A stretch of DNA of 64,000 nt from the NCBI GenBank assembly GCA_910589415.1, contig OU342630.1, forward strand, positions 27,127,867 to 27,191,866. The letters run 5' to 3'. The notes beneath the pieces are model-generated. The model saw only the letters and a program-made list of their open reading frames with translations. It searched no databases and was not told where the DNA came from. The position numbers were made by a program, and so were the translations under genes. Every line of letters starts with the position of its first letter. Position 1 is the stretch's first letter. Of the stretch, positions 53,779-63,590 are shown one piece after another. Origin of the DNA: Malachius bipustulatus. Taxonomy: Eukaryota; Arthropoda; Insecta; Coleoptera; Melyridae.

Positions 53779-56774
53779 CCAAGGATACATCTAGGACAGT
53801 CAAAAAGGATAATAAACATAGCAACGGAAATGGCACAATTGAAAACAAAAAAAAAGGTTTAACTTTGGCCACATGGAATATTCGATCACTAAATGATAAG
53901 GAACATGAGTTGATGCATGAGTTTGAACAAGCAGATCTGGATCTCCTAGCCATTACAGAAACTAAAAAGAAGGGTAAGCAATCAAGGAAACTAAACAATG
54001 GACATATGATTATTCTGAGTGGGGTAAACAGAGACAAAAGGGCACAAGGTGGGGTTGGCTGTATTATACGGGAAGACTTGACTAGATATGTTACAAAATG
54101 GGAGACAACGTCAGAAAGATTCATGATGGTGGAATTGAATCTGAAGAATAAAAACAGGCTGAACATACTGATACTATACGCTCCAAATGAAGATGATAGA
54201 GCAGAGGTCAAAGACAAATTTTGGGAAGAAATCACAGAGGTCATGGATGATCTGAAAGGAGACATCGTTATTCTGGGGGATTTAAATGGCAGAGTTGGCA
54301 AACAAGACCAAAGAAGCAGTGATGTCATTGGTAGTCATGGAGAGTCAGTAAGAAACAACAATGGGGCTAGAATAATAAATTTCTGCATAGAAAACAATCT
54401 TCTAGTTATGAACACTTTCTTCAGACACAAAGATATACACAAATACACGAGGGAGGTTAGAAGCCGAAATGAGAAGTCAATAATAGATTACGTCATAGTG
54501 AGCAGAAATTTAAGACAGATGATAAAAGACGTAAGAGTGAGACGAGGCCCCGAAATAAATAGTGACCACTTCCTCCTCCTTTCCAGAACTAAAATAGGAT
54601 TAAATAGAAACAGCTTGGAAAGAGGACCACAGAATAATACAACAAGAGAGGTGATCAAGTCATATAAATTACACGACAAAGATACAGCAGGAAGATACAG
54701 AGATAAGGTCGAAGAGTTGATAGAAGGTATGGAAATTGATCATAACTGTAGCTTAGAGGTACTATGGGAAAACTTCAGAGACACAATCCTAGAAGCTGGA
54801 AGAGACATCTGTGGTACAACCAAAATAAATAGAGCTAGAAAACAAACGGCCTGGTGGAACATGGAGATCAAGAGGGAGGTCAAACTGAAAAAACATAAAT
54901 GGAAAGTATATTTAGGCAACAGAGAAACAGGCAAATACAAAGAGTACCAAAAACAGAGGGCCAAGGTCAGTGAATTGGTATTAGCTGCTAAGAAGAAGAC
55001 CTGGGAAGATTTTGGACACAAAATGGAAGCAGATTGTTATTCGAATCAGAAGCTATTCTACAGGACCCTTAAAAACCTGAGATCAGATAATAAAAACCAG
55101 ACAATAAAACATATTAAGAGCGAGAGTGGAATACCACTAACAACTAAAGAAGACACCATTAACAGGTGGAAAGAATACTTCCAGAGCCTTTATGGACAAA
55201 ACCAACATTTGAACCAACCATTGATTGAAGAGAATGAAGAGACACCCAGTCCGGGAGATATGATAACGATAGAAGATATTAGGACCAGCATACAAAAACT
55301 TAAGAATGGAAAGGCTGCAGGACATGATGGCATAACCGCAGAAATGCTAAAAAACATTGGTGAGGAGGGGCAAGAGCTATTGGCAAAAATTTGTAATAAA
55401 GCATGGTCGGAAGCAAAAATTCCAGAAGACTGGAGGGTTGGTGTCATAGTTCCAATATTAAAAAAAGGCGACAAAAGAGACTGCAACAACTATCGTGGGA
55501 TTACTCTTATAAGCATAACATCTAAGATATACGAAAGAATACTTGAGGCCAAACTGGTGAAAGAAGTAGACTCTAAACTCGAACAATCTCAAAGTGGGTT
55601 TAGAAGGGGCCGAAGTGTGCATGATCACATATTTACAATCAAACAGATTACAGAAAAAATAAGAAATACAAATATTCAAGTATACCAGGCATTCATTGAT
55701 CTCGAAAAAGCATTCGACAGACTTCCAAGAGTAGAAATACAAAAGACCCTAATTAAGAGAAGAATTAATTCGAACTTAACGAGAGCAATAATGAGTTTCT
55801 ATACAGATACTAGAAGCTATGTAAGAACGGACAATATGCAATCGGAAGAGTTCCCAGTTAACGAAGGTGTCCGGCAGGGGGGTGTCCTGAGCCCCATATT
55901 GTTTAACTTGGTACTGGATGACGTAATGAAAGAGACCAGAAATAAAACATCGAAGCTATTCGTTGGATATCATAGCATGGAGCCTGTGTGGATAAATGAG
56001 TGCGCATTCGCAGATGACCTTGTAATTTTCGCAAAAAACGAAGCAGATCTCAGAAAAAATCTCAACATATGGAACGAAAAATTGGCTGAAAAGAAACTGA
56101 AAATAAATGAAGAAAAAACCAAAATAATGATTACGGGTAAGACAGACAATAGAATAAGCGTAGAAATGAATGGAAGGAGCCTAGAACAGGTGAACTCCTT
56201 CAAATACCTAGGAGTTCACGTAGAGAGCCAGGGAAACCAAGACCAAGAAATCAATGCAAGAATCCAGAGTGCTGCTAATGTGTACCATAACCTGAAGAAC
56301 AGTTTCATAGGGAAGAAGGAGATTTCTAGAAACACCAAAATAAGTGTTTTCAACGCAGTTTTCGTGCCCATCCTAATCTATGGGTGTGAGAGCTGGGTAC
56401 TCACCAAGAGACATAAAAGTGCGATAGTAAGCATGGAAATGAAATATCTCAGGAAAGTCCTAGGAGTAACACGAAGAGATAGAGTAAGAAATGACTTAAT
56501 CAGAGAACAACTTAAGGTGCAACCAGTGACAAACCGCATCGAAAACCGTCAACTGGGATGGTATGGCCATCGGAAGAGGATGAATAGGGACAGACCAGTC
56601 AAGAAAGTCTGGGAGGCAAGGAGACAGGAGAGGAGAAAAAAGGGCAGACCACCGACCTCATGGGACCAGAACATCAACAGAATTCTAGAGGCGAGAGGAA
56701 TCACTTCAGCTGAGGCAGAAAACAAGGCGATGGACAAGAAAAAATGGCGTAAATTCGTGTATGAAGTGAAATGA
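53767..56774 (+). CDS. LINE ORF2: endonuclease and reverse transcriptase, RTE type
   Basis: About 1000 codons run from the slippery site, or 969 from TTG 53865. Endonuclease: LATWNIRSLNDKEHEL, AITETKKKG (Glu), ILGDLNGRVGK (Asp/Asn), HKDIHKYTRE, SIIDYVIVS and SDHFLLL (His). Reverse transcriptase: IVPILKKGDKRDCNNYRGI, AFIDLEKAFDRL, EGVRQGGVLSPILFN, catalytic CAFADDLVIFAKN (about 56000), then VNSFKYLGVH, GCESWVLTK and a C-terminal RQLGWYGHRKRM ... RRKKGRPPTSW motif typical of RTE/BovB-like proteins. It has no AUG at its natural N-terminus. It would copy the LINE RNA into nicked chromosomal DNA. Confidence 0.92.
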
Positions 56775-56890
56775 CAGAGATCAATGCCTACACCTACGGG
56801 TAGAAAGGCTTAGATTATATATGTAATATTTTATAACTATGCTGATGGAAATAGGAACAAGAAATAGGTTATAAATAAATAACATCGATG

Positions 56891-57070
56891 AATGACGAAA
56901 TTTTGAAAAAGTGTGGAGTGTCGAAGCCGATTTCTCACCATATTATTTTGTACCTACTGATCATTTCAAAGAGGAAAATTTTGTTAATCCAGCAAATAAT
57001 AGACCTTTAAAACTGCAAGGAAGCACATTATTGGAATTGCGGCAAATAAAAGGCTTACACTTAGGTATAT
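56891..57070 (+). other. short open stretch, unassigned
   Basis: A frame from 56911 reads SPYYFVPTDHFKEENFVNP and ELRQIKGLHLGI before running into the foldback element. It looks like real protein-coding sequence from an unknown repeat, but I do not recognise it. Confidence 0.3.
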
Positions 57071-57796
57071 ACAGGGTGTTGATTTTCAAAGCGGGCCATA
57101 GGGGATTTGCATTGCGAAAGTGGTGTTTGAGGATTCCTGCTCGCCGTTTAAACTGACAGAAATGGTTTTGGTATCAAAATGAAGCTAAAATTATTGCGCA
57201 TAACGCTTGACATCAGAAATTAATTTAATTTCACGTTGTTTTGTAAAATTCTTCAGTAAAAATTCAAGTAATTGTTAATGTTTAATCACAAAATAGCATG
57301 CCTTGTCTACACAATAATGACGTTTCTACGTTTTGACAATCCAATAATAGAACTTTATAAGTCAGTAGGTAATAATAAAGTCTGGTTCTATTTAAAAATG
57401 GGTTATACAAACCAAGAAAGAGTCTTTATGGTGAAAACCTACTACAGTGTAGCCATTTGGTTACAGGAGGGTTGAATAGAACCAGACTTTATTATTACCT
57501 ACTGACTTATAAAGTTTTATTATTGGATTGTCAAAACGTAGAAACGTCATTATTGTTTAGGCAAGGCATGCTATTTTGTGATTAAATATTAACAATTACT
57601 TGAATTTTTACTGAAGAATTTTAGAAAACAACGTGAAATTAAATTAATTTCTGATGTCAAGCGTTATGCGCAATAATTTTAGCTTCATTTTGATACCAAA
57701 CCCATTTCTGTCAGTTTAAACGGCGAGCAGGAATCCTCAAAAACCACTTTCGCAATGCTAATCCCCTATGGCCCACTTTGAAAATCAACACCCTGT
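57071..57796 (+). mobile_element. foldback element, about 320-bp arms, with a transposase N-terminus in the loop
   Basis: ACAGGGTGTTGATTTTCAAA at the left and TTTGAAAATCAACACCCTGT at the right are exact inverses, and the arms match almost continuously to the loop at about 57390-57470, including the boundary segment AATAGAACCAGACTTTATTA. The loop encodes MGYTNQERVFMVKTYYSVA, which resembles the helix-turn-helix start (DUF4817-like) of insect DDE transposases. Borders are TATA-like. It probably arose from a larger transposon by internal deletion and inverse duplication. Confidence 0.88.
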
Positions 57797-58418
57797 ATAG
57801 CGATTCAATCTTTTTGAAATATTCATACCTAAAGATATTAATAATATTGTGTGTAATAGTAGTTAATTATTGTTAATATAATAAACATATTGAAAACTTT
57901 GTTGTTTATTGTTGTATTATAATTCTTCGTCCCAATTTCCTCCGTCTATTCCGTCTAATTAATTTTAAGGGTTTTTCTATTCAGCGTTGATATTTAAAAC
58001 TCCCGGTATGTTTCACCAAATTTAATTTTTAGTGGCCCCAGTTCATGCTTGGTGGCGCTGCTAAAGTGGACGCAACCTGTTGCAATGCTATAGGTATAGG
58101 AGTGTCCGGTATTAATATTTTAACGTATTTGGTATTATTTACAATCTGTAACTATGAGAACTGTCAACATTTATCCAATGTATTGCGATAAGAAAATACA
58201 TAATGAATAGGAATTTCCGCCTTTTTCATTTTGCTTTTTTTTCGAGAAGCTATAGAACTAGCTGAATGAAATTTGTAGGGTAGATTGCCAATTGAACAGA
58301 GAAGTTTTTGAAACATGTGCCAAAAATAAATTACCCCCAAAAATATTTAACAGGAGCGTTGTTAAGTAAGAGAAAATTTTTCTGCTTCAATAATTTTTTT
58401 AAGAAATATTTTTCTTTC
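57797..58418. other. intronic DNA with an inverse copy of the LINE 5' edge
   Basis: At 58028-58135 the plus strand carries AGTGGCCCCAGTTCATGC, GGCGCTG, AGTGGACG and GAGTGTCCGGTATTA, in the same order as the minus-strand start of the CR1/Jockey-group LINE near 52275. No coding region. Confidence 0.55.
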
Positions 58419-58679
58419 TAATTGTGTCCCTTGCATTGGGGATGTGATGACTCATTATTTGACTACATCTTTGGAAAATTTCATCAAGTTAAACCGAGCT
58501 GTAAGTCAGCATGACACACTGTCTTTGGAAAATCAGGTTCTTCAGGAAATAGACTTAAATGATGATAACTCCCAAACCATCAATTTTCCGATCACAGATA
58601 TGGGGGTTAGATCGATGCATATTGACGTTCTCTATCACTCTGCTTCGTTTGATCCATCATGACTGAATCACCCAGTATA
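58419..58679 (-). repeat. 260-bp repeat, right copy (inverted partner at 46193-46472)
   Basis: It is the inverse complement of 46193-46472 with about 90 percent match by eye, ending TGACTGAATCACCCAGTATA. It lies only 48 bp from the oxt splice donor at 58727/58728. A 72-codon open frame across it has no protein features. Confidence 0.85.
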
Positions 58680-58727
58680 ATCAAGCGAGCATAGCACTTA
58701 CAGAATACACTCTATAATTACACTTAC

Positions 58728-58888
58728 CACATCCACATGTATATAAAAATAGTGCTGTTCATTGTACATTAACTTAATTAATCTTCTAATTTGACGAATA
58801 GCTCTCCCGTTAACGGTCAACAGAAACACAATTCTTGTCGGTTTTCCAGGAGAATCTTCTTCTGTGTAGGCAACTTGAGGTATAAAAC
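58728..58888 (-). CDS. oxt: peptide O-xylosyltransferase, internal exon
   Basis: This is a 161-bp exon on the minus strand between acceptor TATTTTAG (58889 side) and donor GTAAGTG (58727 side). After two bases of a split codon it encodes 53 residues: FIPQVAYTEEDSPGKPTR, then IVFLLTVNGRAIRQIRRL and YFYIHVDV. This is the start of the glycosyltransferase 14 domain (the FLLTxNGR and YYIHVD motifs). The donor lies between codons and the reading frame joins RQDYLFREL of the terminal exon at 44393. The exon is too short and codon-split to appear as an ordinary long ORF. Earlier exons (transmembrane anchor, WSC-type domain in other animals) are not visible in the window. Confidence 0.93.
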
Positions 58889-60615
58889 CTAAAATACAAG
58901 TAAATAATCATTTTCTCTGTATATGGTAGTCAGGATTAGTGTCAACTATTCACCATACAAGTTTTGACTGGCGAGCTAACGGGGATCATGATCATATTAA
59001 TCAGTGCTTATATTAGTGCTTAGTGCTGTCATATATTGGCAAGGTGGGGAAATTCGTTGAAAAAATCTGGTGAAATTTATAGAAAACTGTAGATAATAAT
59101 TGAGAAATTTGTAGTGTCCCTATAGTGTTGTTGCCCGCTTAAGGGGTTAATGTCCAAATGGCAATTATTAAGGGAATTTTCATAACAATTACTATTCATT
59201 ATATTAAATTCACTCAGCGAAAGCTTGCAACGTTGATTACTACAAAAGTCGACCAGTTTGAAAATTCAAATTCAACATAGGTCAACGTTCCGACATTATT
59301 TTCAGTTATCTAATTATATTTTTCAATTTCCTAGGACAAGTGTTTCCTTCTCACAGAAATTTTTTTTTATTGTTATACACAGGAAAAAAATGTGATTTTA
59401 ACTCTTGATGTGTTTGTCCCCTCCGCTAAAAGGGGACGAAATCACATCTTGAGCTAAAATCTATCACTTTTTTCCCTTGTATAATAACTAACTATAATTA
59501 CCTCGAGTCGATTGATTTCATATTTTTATCATCAATTAAGATTTTCAGGTAAAGAAGTAGAAGCACAAATTTAATTTTTATTAAAGGAAATGAAAATAAG
59601 AATAATATTCTAGTTAAACAGATCCATATTCACTTATATTTTAAGAAAAAATAGAATTTGTTTTAAAGAAAAAAGGGTGGCATGATATTTGTTGTGGCAC
59701 CATAGACAAACTACTTAAAAAACTATGGCCACTTTTTTTCATGTCATTCGGTATAAAAATAATTAAAAAAAAATCACAATAAAAGAAAAAATATTTTTTT
59801 ACTGAATGACGTCGATATACCTGCTAAGGAGTTTCAGGGATAATGTGAACCTGGGTGTTGTGATTGGTATTTATTATTCTCTGTTTGGTTCGCATATTAT
59901 CTATGGGATCAATTTCTGAGGGGAGGGAGGTATTGTTTTGGGGTTCAGAAGTGGGTTGTGAGAACCACAGCTGGAATTGGTAGTCGGGCACACTTTCGTC
60001 CTCTATTTATTAAGATCTGCAATAATGACACTCATTTAAATTAAGTTAATTTCCCAACGGATGTATGACAGTCAGATAGATGTTCATGAGTATGGCACAA
60101 GGTCAGACAACCAGATTTAGATTGTGTAGATCAGCAGGTAACTCACTCGATCTCGGTCTGTACAGTGCCTTACCAACTGACCTGAAAGAGCGGAATACTC
60201 ATATCCTGTTATAGTGAAAGCAGCACTATCTGCTGCTGGTTAGCTAATGTAGTTCTTTCAGTGACATTTAGTAAAAAAGATCTCTTGTCTATCAATGGCT
60301 AGTAGGCCATCACCTACTTCCATGCACTGCACTCAGTTGTTGGCATGCGTTTTGGTTGCCTGGGGTGCATCCTATGACGCAAGTCGAACCCACGATGCAA
60401 TTTTTACCTTCTTTTTTCATTCATTTCCATGAATTCTCTCACTAGGGTTAAGTGATCGACGGTTGTGCTGTGTATTAAGTAAGATACATTCCACTGAAGA
60501 GAAAATTGACTATGAAAACTGTTGAATTCGGCTGTTCAAAAACAAATAATGAAAACAGCGCGGGGATTCCCCTTGATACTTAGCTGTGCGGTCGTGAAGA
60601 GAAAAAGAATCGAAA
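58889..60615. other. upstream oxt intron with two small MITEs
   Basis: No gene was recognised. A 110-bp MITE at 59374-59484 has ends TATACACAGGAAAAAA / TTTTTTCCCTTGTATA, with a central GTCCCCT...AGGGGAC hairpin. A second small inverted structure at 59741-59813 (ATGTCATTCGGTA / TACTGAATGACGT) resembles 47025-47150. The last 100 bp are the leader of the copia remnant. Confidence 0.55.
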
Positions 60616-61746
60616 ATGAAGAGAAACATTCAACCTTTCAACGGTGAAAAACACAGTGTATGGAAATTTCGTATTCGTGCCCCTCTAGCTGAACTCAATG
60701 TTCTCAAAGTAATTGATGAAGAAATTCCAGAACAAGTCACCGATGCCTGGCAGAAAGAAGAACGAACCGCTAAGAGTGTTATAATTGAATATTTATCTGA
60801 TTCTTTCCTTGGATTTGCGACTGCTGACCAAACAGCTAAAAGCATCCTTGAAAATTTAGATGGACTATACGCACGAAAAAGTCTCGCTACCCAATTGGCC
60901 TTGCGAAAGAAATTACTGAGTCTTAAACTTCAAGGTGACACGTAATTAATAAACCATTTCACAGTATTCGAAGATCTGGTAACGGAACTGTTAGCAGCAG
61001 GAGCGAAATTAGAAGAAACGGATAAAGTGTCCCATGTACTTCTGACACTTCCCACAAGTTACGATGGAGTGATCACAACGATTGAAACATTATCGGAAGA
61101 TAATAATTTAACTTTGGCTTTTGTTAACACTCGTCTTCTAGACCAGGAAGTAAAATTGGGAGCTGGAAATGAAACCAGTTCAAAAGTTTTACACATTGAA
61201 ACCAGCAACAAAGTTATGAATAAACCTCAATGGAAACGGAATAAATCGTACAAACCCAAATATTTTTCAAATCGAAAACCAACCACTACAAGGAAATTTA
61301 CGAGAACATCCAAATGTCATCACTGTGGCCGTAAGGGACACCTGAAAAAGGATTGTTTTTATTACAAAAGAAACTATAATAACAGTTATCCTAACCGTGA
61401 TCGGACAATACAGTCAGTACAAATACTGGAACAACCATCAACAGCAAATGAAAATGTCGGCTTTGCCTTTATGATGATGAATGGAAAGGTAAAACAACCT
61501 GAGGTAAAAATTAGTTTCATTCTGGACTCGGGTGCATCGGACCATTTAGTGAACAGAGATGATTTGTTTATCACCTCGTCAATCTTGAAGCCTCCGATGA
61601 AAATTTCAATTGTGAAGAAGAATGAGTTTATCACCGCAAACAGAAGGGGTACCATCCAGGTCATCAGCGACACAGGGATTCCAGGTGTACTTGAAGATGT
61701 ACTATATTGTCCGGAAGTCCCGTACAACCTACAAATTGTTGCATAA
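60616..61746 (+). pseudogene. copia-type gag and protease with one in-frame stop
   Basis: From ATG 60616 (MKRNIQPFNGEKHSVWK) a copia gag reads in one frame to 61746, apart from a single TAA at 60943-60945; the ATG at 61027 is therefore not a true start. Landmarks: ARKSLATQLALRKKLLSLKL, then after the stop LLTLPTSYDGVITTIETL, the knuckle CHHCGRKGHLKKDC (about 61315) and the protease FILDSGASDHLVNRDD (about 61520). Just beyond, a shift of frame gives KLLHNRLGH, the start of the pre-integrase region, so protease C-terminal sequence has been lost. No 5' LTR was recognised. Confidence 0.88.
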
Positions 61747-61758
61747 CCGGTTGGGACA

Positions 61759-63590
61759 TACAGGGTGATCCATTTTAATCTGAACAGGGAAATATTTCGG
61801 AATTGTGGGGTTATTGAAAAAAAAGTTTTCAACAAAAGTTGTATGGTTGTTAGGAGGACGTAGTTTGGGGGCACAATCATCCCCCCTCTCCCCCACCCCT
61901 CGCGGGAGGTGGGGGCAAGTAAATTTTTTTAAATGGGAACCCCCAGTTTTTATGGCGTACGTCGATTGAGTTGACAAAAACGTGAAACTGTTGTTTGAAA
62001 CTTTTTTTTTTAAAACGAAAACCTGTCAAGTTATCGAGATGTCAAAATTGACATTTTTAATTTTTGTCATTGGGTCTTGTTAAAAACATCAATCACTCTA
62101 GTGCACAGTAATTTTTAGATCGCATTTAGTGTGTTCTTCATTATTAACTCAAGTGTCAACCTTGAATTTGGAAAGTTCTGTGAACCCGTTCATCGTTTCT
62201 GAAGCCATAATGGCTAACTATCCGCCGCAGGAGATAATAGACATTATTATTTCGTACGGTGCAGTTGGCGAAAATGCGCGGGCAGCCGCAATTCATTATG
62301 CCAACAGATTTCCTTTACGGCGTCATCCCAATCATGTCACCATTCTCGCTTTACTGCGGAGTCGAGGTGGGTTTCTCCACCGACAAAGAAGAAAAAGGCG
62401 GTATGATGATCCAGATGATCCAGAAATACTGACTGTCCTGGGGATGGTATTTATGAACCCCCACATCAGTCAACGTAGGATTTGTCGTTTGCTGAATATG
62501 ACGTATGGGACGGTCAATCGAATTTTGAAGGCTACTCAGTACTCACTTCCACGCTTATCACATCTCTTTGCATCAGGCATTGACCGAAATTGACGCTGAA
62601 GCAAGAGTCAGATTTTGTAGATGGGCGCAAGAACAAATTGTTCAGGATAGACAATTCTTCAATCGCGTGATGTTCAGTGATGAAGCTACCTTTAAGAACG
62701 ATAAGACAATAAATCGGCATAATTCTCATTATTATTCTCGGATGCAGCCGCATTATGTTCGTGAGATTGATTATCAACACCGTTGGAGTATCAATGTCTG
62801 GTGTGGCATAGAGAATGGTCAGCTGATCGGTCCGCATTTTTTTAGGGTAATTTTTTTCATTCAATATCAGCGATATCTCATTCTTACAGTCAAGTTTCTT
62901 CCCGTTCTGCTACCCGCAAATTTAAAATTTGTTTAAGTTTCGCAAATTCTACAATTTCTTTCTCAGGTATTCTAGATGGCCCGACGTATCTACGATTCTT
63001 GCAACAAGATTTTCCGGTGCTGTTGGAGGATGTCGATTTGGACACACGTAGACAAATGTGGTTCCAGCAAGATGGTGCCCCGCCACATTATGCTGTTGCT
63101 GTAAGGAACTATCTGGAAGCTAGATTCCCAGGTCGGAAGAGGATGTGGCATTTCTTGGCCAGCAAAGAGCCCGGATTTAACATCCCCTGAATTTTTCTTA
63201 TGGGGGTATTTGAAAGGGGTTGTTTATGAGAGAGACCCAACAACACGGGAAGATATGAGGCAACGAATTATCGAGGCGTGCCAAAAATAATTTAAAAAAT
63301 CTCAATTTTGACATCTCGATAACTTGACAGGTTTTCGTTTAAAAAAAAAAAGTTTCAAACAAAAGTTTCACGTTTTTGTCAACTCAATCGACGTACGCCA
63401 TAAAAACTGGGGGTTTCCATTTAAAAAAATTTACTTGCCCCCACCTCCCGCGAGGGGTGGGGGAGAGGGGGGATGATTGTGCCCCCAAACTACGTCCCCC
63501 TAACAACCATACAACTTTTGTTCAAAACTTTTTTTTCAATAACCCCACAATTCCGAAATATTTCCCTGTTCAGATTAAAATGGATCACCC
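61759..63590 (+). mobile_element. DDE transposon, 1.83 kb, with about 300-bp terminal inverted repeats
   Basis: The left arm begins CAGGGTGATCCATTTTAATC and the right arm ends GATTAAAATGGATCACCC. Homology extends through the CCCCACCTCCCGCG block and the AACTTGACAGGTTTTCG/ATCTCGATAACTTGACAGG segment to about 62070 and 63291. It splits the copia remnant between the pre-integrase motif (RLGH) and QAKFLEM. The outermost bases and duplication are ambiguous (possibly TA or AGGG). Confidence 0.85.
62210..63291 (+). pseudogene. IS630/mariner-related transposase, broken by frameshifts
   Basis: ATG 62210 (MANYPPQEIIDIIISYG) opens a DUF4817-like helix-turn-helix, followed by a second one (NPHISQRRICRLLNMTYGTV, about 62457). 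A frameshift near 62550 leads to FSDEATFKND (first Asp, about 62672) and INVWCGIENGQLIGPHFF. A likely intron follows (about 62847-62966, GTAATT to TTTCTCAG). Then YLRFLQQDFP, MWFQQDGAPPHYAVAVRNYL (second Asp, about 63070) and, in another frame, WPAKSPDLTSPEFFLWGYLK (third acidic position, about 63150) and TREDMRQRIIEAC to TAA 63291. All three catalytic positions survive, so decay is recent. Confidence 0.85.

Larger units (their letters stand above)
52948..56890 (+). mobile_element. RTE-type LINE with an ORF1, apparently full length
   Basis: A G-rich leader (AGGGGGCCGATAAGAACG, about 52949) precedes two intact ORFs. The 3' end is short after ORF2 and closes with ATAAATAAATAACATCGATGAATG. Both ORFs are free of stops, suggesting a young copy. 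It lies in the oxt intron, antisense to the gene. The exact ends are inferred from sequence character because no target duplication was identified. Confidence 0.8.
44394..58727 (-). other. oxt: oxt intron, 14.3 kb, transposon-filled
   Basis: The donor is GTGGATGTG followed by GTAAGTG on the minus strand (58727 downward) and the acceptor is TTGTTCTAG at 44394. It contains, in window order, a pogo-like MITE, unclassified repeats, a CR1/Jockey-group LINE in the gene's orientation, an RTE-type LINE in the opposite orientation and a foldback element. Confidence 0.9.

Noticed and set aside
53744..54328. Minus-strand 194-codon open frame overlapping the RTE-type LINE ORF2
   Set aside because: It is an antisense shadow of the AT/AG-rich endonuclease coding region, with no domain and a serine/leucine-rich composition.
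58444..58662. 72-codon open frame as a gene
   Set aside because: It lies entirely in the right copy of the inverted repeat; the left copy at 46193-46472 does not preserve the frame.
46193..58679. A single giant self-synthesising transposon (Polinton/Maverick-like)
   Set aside because: Apart from the inverted repeats, the interior consists of LINEs, a foldback element and non-coding DNA; no polymerase B, packaging ATPase or capsid-like genes are present.
61027..61746. Separate gene starting at ATG 61027
   Set aside because: It is in the same frame as 60616-60945 and continues the same copia gag after one stop codon.
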